From: Ramazzottius varieornatus
Taxonomy: Eukaryota > Tardigrada > Eutardigrada > Parachela > Ramazzottiidae
Direction: 5' to 3'
DNA: 64,000 nt
Assembly (NCBI GenBank): GCA_001949185.1
Contig: BDGG01000021.1
Location: forward strand, 274,079 to 338,078
The notes beneath the pieces were generated by a model. It made no database searches. It saw only the letters and a list, made by a program, of their open reading frames with translations, and had not been told where the DNA came from. Positions 12,546 through 23,242 of the stretch are shown one piece after another. The translations under genes and the position numbers were made by a program. Numbering within the stretch: position 1 is the first letter of the stretch; each line of letters begins with the position of its first letter.

Positions 12546-15500
12546 TCACTGGACGTGATGGATTCGGACCTTTTTAGGAGCATGTTTGACCTTGTAGGCT
12601 CGTTTCCAAATGTCTACCAGACAGGCCGCTGAGTGAAAGCTGTACAGAGAACAGAAGACTCTTGTTTTTGGAAATGGCGACTTATTCAGCCTAGTGTCCA
12701 CATGGGGGATCAGCTTACCGGTAGAAAATAAGCAGGGGAACTGTGACGTGAATAATCAGGGTCCACCTGAAAGGAGCAAGTTGCTGGCTAATGACGCAGT
12801 TCCGGCTGGAAGTAAAGCTGTGAGGACTTACTGTTCGGCTCCAAAGAAGTCTCTTTGAGCAGAGCTGACGTTCCTTTGCATCAAGCAAAACACCTACAGT
12901 GTAAATCCAGGGAAGGCTTTTACAAAATGATATGCAGTAGTACTCCTGTGGGCCAATGATGTAATCAAGTGTTTTACATTGACAGCCCAAAGGCCGAAAT
13001 TGAGCAGAAGGAGGAAGGTCAAGGTTTCCCGGCCATGCTTCAAATAGGGCAGCGAGTCGGTCTTGGGATTGAGCAGTCTCGTTCCGGCCTCCACAATGAA
13101 GACGGTCTGCAGCGTCGTTTCTACCAAGCGGAGGACCGCGTCGACCAGCGAGAGGGTCAGCTGGTAGCCACTTCCGCCGTGACTACCGATTAAAGTGATG
13201 ACACAGTAAGCGTAGACGCCTATCTAAAACAACAATATCATTTGAAATCGACCCAGTCAATTTCTAATAGAGTCAGGATTTTACTAGGAAAGATGATACC
13301 AACCATGCAAATATTGAGCAACCGTGTGTCGGTCTCTTCAAGGCTCTGTACTTTTGCTTTAGGAATGTACTTGATGAACTGGCGCATGCAGTAGATGGTG
13401 GCAATAAGGGTTATTGCGTTTAGAACTATGGCCATAACGGCTGCAATGAGGGCGGCGGTGGCATCGTCGACCCCTTCGCCCCCTTCGTCCTTGTCGATAA
13501 AGACGAAGAAGAGGATGATGCCGACGACCGTCATGATCAGCTATAGTAAGTAATGCAAAGTATCAGAGTGTCATATCTTTAGAGAAAGACCGCAAAAGGG
13601 TCATTAAAAATGTTACCGTGATCATGCCGCAGAAGAAGCCTTTGGCGGCCTGGTCCCAGTCGATGGAGTAGCGCGTCCTTCGCCGTCGCGGAGCGGGCCG
13701 AGCATGCGCCGGCTCCTCTGTCAACACTTGAGGCAAATGCGCCTCCTTGCAATTGACCTTATGATGGTCAGCGCCGATGACTTGCCAGGCGCTGAAGATG
13801 ACGTCGGCGGTGATCAGCGTATATTCTATCAGGCAAGGATAGAGGAAAATGGAGGCTCGTTCCAGTATATCTTGCATCAGCGACTCTTCATTCAGACATA
13901 GCGGGGCGTCCGAGTCTTCTGCTGAGACAGAATAGCGCAGCTGCGGAATGTGCCCGTGGGTGGGTACAGGAAGCTGGGGACTTACCTGTGAAAGGATGGT
14001 TTCCAACGGTGGTCAGCTGTTGGGACACGGGGTCTTTCCTCTTATTATCAACCATTAGCCACATTGGGCTGGAGTGATTAGTCTGCGCTTCTTTTTCAGC
14101 CACCAGAGAAATGGCGTGATGCGTCTCATCAAAGAGGATGCGAATCCAGACGGACAAGTCGGTTGCCACAAGGTGGATCAAGCCGAACCAGCATAGAGCG
14201 TAATGGAACCTCGTCGACAGTCGGAGCTACGGTGAGTAAACAGTCTCAAGAGTGTGACATACGATATTCACAGAAACAATCCATCATGTCCATCGGTGAT
14301 GTTACCTGTGATATCTGAAAGACCAAGTACAGCTGCATGGTCAAGAAGATGGCGAAAAGGCCGGGTTCGACACCTTTGACGATATTCAAGCAGGCGCGAT
14401 TCTCCACATATACGCCAACGTCCAGGCAGGTGTAGACCAAGGAGCCAATGGCGAAAACTAGAGCGCCGAAACTGTGGTAGAAGCTGGGACTGCCGATGGC
14501 TCTCTCTGATCTGATACACTCTGCGGCATCTGTTGGGTGTTTCTCCCTGGTATTCTCATGACACTGCTCTTGACTGAAGACTTTGCGGAATGTCAGTCTG
14601 AGGTGATGAGGAGGCTGGGAGGACAGGAAGGAAGTGGCAGAGTAGCGTTTGCGTTTTCGGATAAGGAGGAAGTAGGCAAGAACCAGGAAGCAGATGCCCA
14701 TACTAGTCATGGCCACGTTGAACCACTGGAAGGAAAGGACACAAGTGCCGTGAAAAGGGGAAGAAGGGAGCAGAGGTATGTCTTTTTATTCATACTCGAG
14801 CATAGACTGAGTTGATGTTGTGCGTTAGATTGGAGGCCAGTGTCAAGCTGATACTGGTCGTCGAGATGAAGACACCATACAGCATACTGGCGTTCTTCCA
14901 TAATTTGGCGCTGAAATGACAGTCGAGCGAAACACCGTAAATTATGGAGCCTGGAAAGCAGGATGCAGCTGACGCTTAGAGACTGACCATTGTGCTCTGA
15001 CAGGTTTGGCTTGAAGTTCAGTCAGTTGCAGGGGGTCTCTAAAGGGCTCTTGCAAGTAACCGTTAATTGTGCTTGTCTTCGGGTCGCTGCTGGACGGACA
15101 GGGATGTGGCCAATGAAATCGCAGCACGGGTGTCGAAGATGTCGCAGCTGAAGAAGCGGCAAGCTCGAAAGCACTGGCCGCTGAGTAGTGACTCGGCTGT
15201 ATTCCGAATGACTCTCCAAAACGATACCGTCCTTTCTCCTCCACCAACTCAGTATTAAGCGGAGAAAACCTGCAAGCCCAGTTGAAGCAGTCAATTATCC
15301 AGCTATTCGGCTTCTTTACGCATAACAACATCGGTCAAGAAAAATCGAAGCATACCTGAGCACTGAAAGCCTTGAATATTTCTCTTCCATAGGCGATGGG
15401 GCTGTCGGAAGAAGGAAAGGCGGAGAGTTGACTGGGATGTCGTAATGTCCGGGCGGACATTCTGGCGAGCTTGCCGAGAGGTCGCCAGGTATGTCGGTGG

Positions 15501-15603
15501 ACTCCACCGAGCAGGTTCGACAGGAACTGGAGTCGGGCTCATCGTAGATACCTTCTTTGGCCGTCAGGCTGGACAAGGATCGCGGACGAAAGGTTTGTAA
15601 CAT
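12546..15603 (-). CDS. Otopetrin-family proton channel
   Basis: Ten minus-strand exons with matching phases: 15603-15356, 15269-15061, 14950-14796, 14725-14306, 14226-13986, 13921-13617, 13540-13304, 13223-12924, 12783-12719, 12639-12546, about 757 residues. Hallmarks in order: a long hydrophilic N-terminus; first helix region AKLWKNASMLYGVFIS; FGALVFAIGSLVYTCLDVGV; HLVATDLSVWIRILFDETHH; FLYPCLIEYTLITADVIFSA; KGFFCGMITVTFLM; TLQTVFIVEAGTRLL; FLLLLNFGLWAVN; LLIFYRFHSAACLVDIWKRA at the end. These are the Otopetrin family landmarks. Otopetrins are 12-helix, proton-selective plasma-membrane channels used in acid sensing. The first two exons (N-terminal cytoplasmic part) are the least certain, and another 5' exon is possible because an acceptor-like site precedes the ATG. 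Many introns are only 60-150 bases. Confidence 0.92.
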
Positions 15604-17280
15604 GACTGTAAGCGACGTTTGGGCACTAATTGCACTGAGGGGAATGTTGCTGTCTAGGTCTTGATGGCGGCTGTGGCTAAATGACCACGACGATCTTTGA
15701 CGGCGTGACAGGGCCCGTGTTTGCCCAGTTCCGCTGACTGCAGCTGTAGACCTCGAGCTTGAGCCGCTACATTATCATGTGCGACGAGCTCGCTAGCCAC
15801 TTGACGACAATTGATGACGAATTTCCGATGAGATAAACCACTCAAGGACCGGCTCTATAGCTGGCCCATCTTCCTCTCATTAATGCGCTTTGTCTTGGCT
15901 GTACAAACACTTCCCACTGTCTTTTTCTTTCAGGATGCAAGAACGACAACAAGAAGTTGCTGACGGCTGGTACTCCATATTGGGCATCCGCAAAAGTTGA
16001 CGACGACAAAAAGGCGCCTGGCAATGTTTTGCCACCGACACCAGTTCGCGCCTTATTTTGGACGATAATGCGGATTTTGCAACTTAATCCTAGTATTTTT
16101 GAAAAAGGAACCTTATTGTAGAATTGCTTAACACTGTGCGTACGAACGTCCTCTTTGTGTATACAATCACTCAGTTTTATTCACCTCCCAGTTTTAGCTT
16201 TTGGTCTTTCGGGTCGTGGTCTTTTTGTTTGCATGTACCTCGGTCTTCTCACCAAAGCAACACTAATGACCAGCGGTCAGCAAGCCCCCAGCACGCTGGA
16301 TTTTTTTTCTACGGTTTCGGGTGGTTTTGGTGAAGTTTGGTGTTTCGTCTCTTCGCGCGAGACACGTGCACGGTATTCGCTTAGAAAAACACTGGAGCAT
16401 TGGGGACAGTCTTATCTATCGAAGCCGAGCCTGGGATCAATTTTGTAGTCATCAGTGCGGTCAGAAGAAAATCAAGACTAGTTTTCCCCTTTGAGATTTG
16501 GCGTTCATCGTTTTATCATCGCCAGTTATCCGAATTCTGAAATTTCGAAAATTGCATATTGGTTAGACCAGCCTCCGCAACACGTTACCAGCCAATAAAA
16601 TTCCTGTATACACAAAGAGGATGGGTAGTATTCTGCAAACATGAAAACGATCGTGCTGAAAGTGTTAATATTTTTTTCCGATTGATCGAATTTGACAGTG
16701 TCAGATCAGAAAATTGATGCGAGATGACGAGAGGGAGTTCTGCTATAATTATGTTGACAAGTGGTGGAGGTAGCCTTGTGCATGACCCGCTTCCGCGAAA
16801 CCGCAAACGTTTTGATTACACAAGAGCGTAGTACAACCATGGCGGCTTACTGTCTTACAAGCAGTTCAAGGAGTTGTCCGACTTTAGTTGTTGTGACATC
16901 GGATTTGCAGAATTGATGTATGTCATGGGCGAAGGCCTGTTAATGCACGCATAGCCCTGCACGATGTCTTCATTAAATACCACAACAGAAGACGTGCCCA
17001 CCACGCCCACCTCCAGCCTAACTTTGCTTCTCCATCGTTTTCTGTGCACGATGCGGGTCACCTTCCCTCCCATTCCTTATGTTGTCCCCTCATTGGAAAA
17101 GCGATACGCCTGTCACATACGACGAAAGTTTCGATATGCAAAGCATATAACAGGCTATCAAAATTTTAGTTGTTAGGTTTTCGGCTGACTGGTATTTCTC
17201 GTCAGCGCATAGAAGATAGAATTCGAAAGTCTGATTTTCTTCTTTCTTGTAGTTTAAGGGTCTCATATCGTGATATCAAG
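15604..17280. other. Intergenic interval between divergent genes
   Basis: This lies between the otopetrin 5' end (minus) and the Thr-rich secreted gene (plus), so it should hold both promoters. Only short frames occur. A TATA-like CATATAAC is near 17147, but it is over 100 bases before the ATG and is not a strong call. Confidence 0.4.
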
Positions 17281-19412
17281 ATGTTTTTAATTCGTTTTAG
17301 TTTTGTAGTCGGTTTGGCGAGCCAGTGTGTCTTCGCGCTGGCTTCGACAGAGTCACGGCGATCCAGGAGACAAGTAGCGCTACCACCTCTTCCAGCTCAA
17401 TCAAAAGCCGGTAAGAACCACATACCCTGGCTTCTGCTATCTTGACATATCGATTTCTGTTGTTTTTCTTTTTAGTGGTGGAAACGGTAGAGAGGCAAGA
17501 TACGGTAGTTCCACCGAACGGCAAGGAAATCCCCGTCGCATCGTCCAGCCAGACACAGATGCCGGCAGGTATGTCGGCTTGACATACTGTTGCCTGCTGT
17601 GACAACTCAAGACTAATTCTGCTAATTTTCTTTCTTATTGTTCTCCTTCCGTAATAGCTGCTGTCGAAAGTCCGGCATTCCTTAATGCCAAAGCAGGACC
17701 AATTGGAAGTACCGTCGTCGTTGCGGTCCCCGCAACACGCCCTGGTGCCGGTAAGCTCGTCTTTCCCCCGTTGTCACATCATTTCAGCCCAACGGGTCGC
17801 TGGCTTTTTTGATACACGGCCCTTTTGGTTTTAGTGGTGGAAACGGTGGAAACTGATGATACGGTGGTCAACCCAGCCGGCGTGGAGGTCCCCCTTTCAA
17901 AGTCGTCGACCAGCCAAATCACACCTGTCGCCATTAGCTCAGGTGACAATCTCACATCATGCTTAGTCAGTACAGAAGTCTAGTCAATGTTAAATGCTAA
18001 CTATGGGCTTTTTTGTTGATGTAGTTCCTGGAGGGAAGGAGGTGGTGACACCTCTGGTTAGTACGGCTAATGCTCAAGCGCCGGCAATTCATGCAGGCAT
18101 TGTGCCTGTTTCTCGAGGAATTCAAGGCAGGCCTGTTTTTTAGAAAAATTCCTCATTGAGGCTGCGGGATCATCATCATCTGTAGGTGTATGTGTTTTTG
18201 CAGTGTTTGACACCTTCCTGGAACAAGATACGGTTGTCGGTCTGGATGGACAGGAAGTTCCGGTCAATACCAATGTCCAGTCCAGATCGTCGCCCATCTT
18301 CCTCTCTCAAGGTTTGTTCACAATCCTTTAAGTTCAGTCTCGTCGTTCGCTGGGCTCAGAGTTTCGCCAATCTAGCTGAATGTCTAAGGAGCCTGTAGGG
18401 CACAGTAATTCAGCAAAATCCACTGATGGCCTAATCACCTTGTTCAACAGGTGTTTCCAAGCGGGAATTTGCCGACCGAATTCCATTCCCACTGCCCAAA
18501 GGAAATGTGACCCAGAGCAAGCCCCGCATGTTCAAGATAGGTAAAGGCTTCGTTCCTGCCTCCATGAAGAAGCACCTGATTAGGACTCCAGTAGCGGCCC
18601 TGAGCAGAAACGATGTCAACAAGATGACGATCACCGTTCCGAATGGCGTGGAGGTTGGCTTGGCGGAAGTCAAGTTCACCACCATCGCAGCCTTGACCAC
18701 CCAGAAAGTTCCCACTGTACCGTCTACCACCACCACCATACCCAAGACATCGGCCATCAAGCAGCAGGCTTTCCTGGTGGGCAACACCTCCTTGCCGTCG
18801 TTACTAAAGAACATCCAGAAGGCCACCAGCAACGCCACCACTGCCAGGATTGCTACCACATTTCCTACCACCCAAATTGTACTTGCTGATCGTTTTAGCC
18901 ACAAGACAAAGTGATGTTGACTTACATCGTTTCTGTCTTTGAACGACTTTCAGGTATCAGCGGTGTCGACGACAGAGCAGCCGGTCGTGAGAAATATAAC
19001 GACGGATGGGGTTTCGCAGTTTCCCATGTCTCGAGAGAACAAGGAGATTTACGCCATCGCTGCACGAGCTGAAGTGTCCAACGCCACCTTCACTGCCTCA
19101 ACAGTCTCTTCAGTGCTGATGGGCAATGTCACCTCCAACACAACCATCGTCACGACTATTACCAGCAAGAAGCAGACGGCCCAGACTTCACAAGGAGCAA
19201 CTCCCATGGTCACCACCATCAAGAAGACACAAACCATCCAGACCTTCGCTCCAAAAGCTGTTCCACTGGACGATGAAATGCCTCCAGTGACCAAGAAGCA
19301 GCTGGACATCGCAGCCGCTAAAGCCTTGATCGAACCAAAGAATATCCATATAGCTAATAACAAGACTTTGACTCACTTTGCTGATTTCAACCCTCGAGAG
19401 CGTTTCGAATAA
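17281..19412 (+). CDS. Secreted Thr/Val-rich protein made of repeated exon modules
   Basis: Exon 1 (17281-17410) codes a signal peptide (MFLIRFSFVVGLASQCVFAL) and a dibasic RRSRR stretch. It is followed by short exons in the same phase (1-1): 17476-17568 (31 codons), 17658-17750 (31), 17835-17942 (36), about 18025-18126 (34), 18204-18311 (36). Three carry a shared module: VVETVERQDTVV-PPNGKEIPV, VVETVETDDTVV-NPAGVEVPL and VFDTFLEQDTVV-GLDGQEVPV. A longer exon from 18451 and a last exon 18954-19412 are rich in Thr, Val, Ser and Lys with several N-x-S/T sites. The donor of the fifth exon may be a GC site (CAAG/GCAGGC). The donor joining the last two exons is uncertain: an in-frame GTACTT at 18879 fits phase, and the reading otherwise stops at 18914. 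No known family is recognised. It is probably an extracellular or cuticle/mucus component. Confidence 0.7.
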
Positions 19413-19681
19413 CTTTCTGGTTCTCAATGTCTTTTCTCATCCTGAGTCTTTTTCACGGCATGCGACATCAGTATTATTCCAACTCTACAAAAGTAGGACA
19501 AAGCACAAAAACTTGCTGATAGTTTTCAATGGCAAGAATTTAGAAAACGACATAAAACAGGCAGAACAAAAGTTCAATACAGGAAGAACATTGCTAAAAT
19601 GAATAAAACATCCAGGAGAAAGCATTCTGTAACGGGCATCAGCATAACACAAGGCTGAAAACAGTACCGAACTGAAGAAGA

Positions 19682-20371
<690 letters not shown>

Positions 20372-20683
20372 CCTGAAAGTAGAACAGATTCAAGCTGGAC
20401 GATGATCAGGAACAACCAGGAAGTGGGTGGCACCAGATTAAAGGTCAGTTCTACTGGATAACCTTTGCTGGGTCAGAGGTCAGCGATTCTGACAGGTGAC
20501 AAGTGGAGGAAGCAAACTGAATGCAGACTCTCTGTCTGAGATCCGAATCATCGAAATGGAAAATCCTACTGCTATCTTCTAAGCTCTGTCTCATCTACCG
20601 ATAGGTGGTACTTTTAGCCTCCTGGCTAACTCATCCAACATTTTTTTATGGTTTCTTTTACGACCATAGTTCTTAGGTAGCGT

Positions 20684-21227
20684 GGCGGGTCTACTTGGCC
20701 GTTCTAGAAAGTCAAGATCAGCTCTTGATCATCCTGCTACGGGGGAAGATCAACTGATAGGATCTCTGATCCTCAGTATGTACTATCCTCCACACAGTCG
20801 TACGCGTAAATCAGTCCCGCGTAGTGAGCACGTATCAGGCCGGTTCATCAACGATAAACTATAATCAGTCGGACGAATNNNNNNNNNNNNNNNNNNNNNN
20901 NNNNNNNNNNNNNNNNNNNNNNNNNNNNGTTCATCAACGATAAACTATTAATCAGTCGGACGAATATACGCCATGAGCACATGATCATGTAATCAATGCA
21001 CGCTGGACTACCCCTGTGCGATACTGCACATTCAAAATCGACTGATTGACAGCTGCTCGTTGATTGGCCGGTCCACCGCGTGCTGACTACCCGGGACTGA
21101 TTCACGCGTACGAAAGTTCCAAGGGCCATATATAACGGGGATCAGAGATCCTATCAGCTGATCTTCCCCGGTAGCGGGATGCAAAAGAGCTGATCTCAAC
21201 TTTCTGATTCGGCCAGTATGACCCGCC
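20684..21227. mobile_element. Fold-back (MITE-like) element with ~190-base inverted arms
   Basis: The left arm (about 20684-20870) and right arm (about 21035-21227) match in reverse complement with scattered indels. Shared blocks include GATAGGATCTCTGATC, GTACGCGT-AATCAGTCCCG and GGCGGGTC at the outer ends. A 50-base gap (20879-20928) falls in the centre, and the same 35-base stretch starting GTTCATCAACGATAAACTA lies on both sides of the gap. No coding capacity. It probably is a non-autonomous DNA transposon. Confidence 0.75.
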
Positions 21228-21683
21228 TCGTGATCTAAGACTTCGGGCCGAGGAAAAATCCGCGAAAGATGTCGGATGAAGTGGCCAGGGGAACAGAAGT
21301 ACCACCCATCGGCAGATGAAACAAAGCTTAGATGATCTTCGCGATTTGGGGCGGAGTTAATAACTATGACTGAGATGGCGTCGCCGCACAGCACCAACAA
21401 CAAAGAGAACGGGCGGGCAGCCCTTCTGTGTTTGATTTCTCAAATTTCCTAATAGCAAACTGTCAGCTCTTTCCTAGCTTGACCGCAGAGATTTCATCGT
21501 CCCAGAATTATGCCTGAAAGGCGTGCGATGTTCAGTTCCTAAAGGGCGAAGAAAATTCCGAGTTATTAAGACGAAATACTTTTACAGATCTGGTTATTGG
21601 AGGATTGATAGCTGACCTCTCGATGGTAGCATCAGCATGAATCACGGGTAAAGCTTGCAAAATGACAAAACAAACAAAAAGAG

Positions 21684-22742
21684 CTAACGTGAAGGACGAT
21701 GTCGAAGATCGAGTTGGAGAACTTCCTTCCAGGAACGAATAGGGATAAGTTTGGTATAGTATTTTGTCGAGAACTCTTCTATCAGATCGGACATGCAATC
21801 GGGCAGTTCCCCAACTTGCTTCCCTAAAACTCAAAAACTGCTTTATTGCAAGGCCTAAATTTCGGCCTGTATCAGCTATTTGTAGTTTTGCCTTACCGAT
21901 GTCACCGGCGAATTCTGCGAATGGTGGAATTACAGTCTCCGGAGGAACATACGTGTTGTCAGCTATGCTAACGCAGTCCCGTATAATCACTCCACAAATC
22001 TGTGATTATAGACCGATCGTAAATTATTGATAACTCGACTATGGGAATATCGGGCATGGATTCACTGACATCGGAAGAAAACACATCTTTCGGTTTTGTA
22101 TGAGAAACAGATTGTGATTACCACTACACAGTTTTGTCTGATGTAAATATGGTTGACGATCAAGGAAGCTTGCACAAAACTATTTTCATTCACCGATGTT
22201 CATGCTCAAATACATAAAACTTAGTCCGGTGGCTCCGGACTGCGTGTTGACCGCACTGCAACACGGAAGTTGATGGTCAGCAATATAAAAGCGTGTTCAA
22301 AAGCCGAAATTATATATCGCAGGGAACACATACGGTTTATCAAGCTTGGTTTCAGTACGGCTCCTCGGCCGAGCACAAAGAACTTTCCGATACGGACGGC
22401 AGCCAGATCTGCCCGGATAACAGAATCTTGCTCCAGAATCGACTGAAAGGACAGTAGTAGTACGTCACAGCGATATCAGTGCTTTGCGCACTCACTTCCG
22501 GTCGCCGCTATGTCCAACCCTATTCCAGTTTCCTTTGCCCACCTTGCCGCTAAGAAGTATCTGTTCACCGCCGCATAAGATCGTCTTCTTTTTGACTTTG
22601 TTTCCAGTGTTCTAAAAGTGAGGAGCGTCACGGTAACCCAATGATGTCTCTGCCAACATTCTGGTACATAGCAAGATGACAGCAGACGTACTGTTTCGAT
22701 AAAGTCCTTTGGGTAGTAGAATCTTTCCTCCGTCTCGAACAA
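21684..22742 (-). CDS. DCTN5: Dynactin subunit 5 (p25)
   Basis: Minus-strand exons: about 22742-22692 (ERFYYPKDFIET), 22611-22543 (NTGNKVKKKTILCGGEQILL), 22442-22334 (DSVIRADLAAVRIGKFFVLG), 22179-22122 (VQASLIVNHIYIRQNCVV), 21999-21897 (RDCVSIADNTYVPPETVIPP) and 21823-21684 (GELPDCMSDLIEEFSTKYYT). They follow p25 in order, with the left-handed beta-helix repeats typical of this gamma-carbonic-anhydrase-like fold. p25 sits at the pointed-end complex of dynactin and helps bind cargo. Two points are unresolved: no in-frame ATG was found for the first exon, which suggests a tiny upstream exon, and about 20 residues between the third and fourth exons (near 22180-22290) could not be joined in frame. 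Head-to-head with the golgin gene. Confidence 0.85.
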
Positions 22743-23242
22743 GATCGGCAGTAATGTTTTGCAAGGTGAATAGCTTCATGTGGGAAGATTATAGTGAAGC
22801 CGTAAACGGAGTTGGCAAACAAGTGAGAACTGACTCAACTGAGAAGATGAGAAAATTCCGTTTGTTGTTGTTTTGATTTGGGAGTTTGCGATAAAATGAA
22901 AATGACAAGAGTGACTGCCAAACCAAGACCAAGTCAATCAACCGGATTACGTATCTTCCTGATCAGAATTCAGAAGTTTTGTTCTGGTCATCGTCTTCCA
23001 GTCTATCTCCAGATCCCACAAGAGGAAGTTCGTTCTTCATCCCCTGCGGAGATATTTTAGGGAAAGGTGGCATGGCACAGTGGTGAGGAGAGGGCGCTGG
23101 GTCGAAGCAGACTGGTAAAGGAATTGTCCGTGAACATTAGCAGTGCTGCCCTGGTCGAGTGTTTGATACGTGGCATGTTTTCTTCATAATTATCCATCAG
23201 ACGGAAACGCTGCAATGTGAAGGCGCGCTGCTGCCTCGCTAC
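22743..23242. other. Intergenic interval between DCTN5 and the golgin gene
   Basis: About 500 bases between divergent genes, expected to hold two promoters and the missing DCTN5 start. No strong core promoter motif or further coding sequence was seen. Confidence 0.4.
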
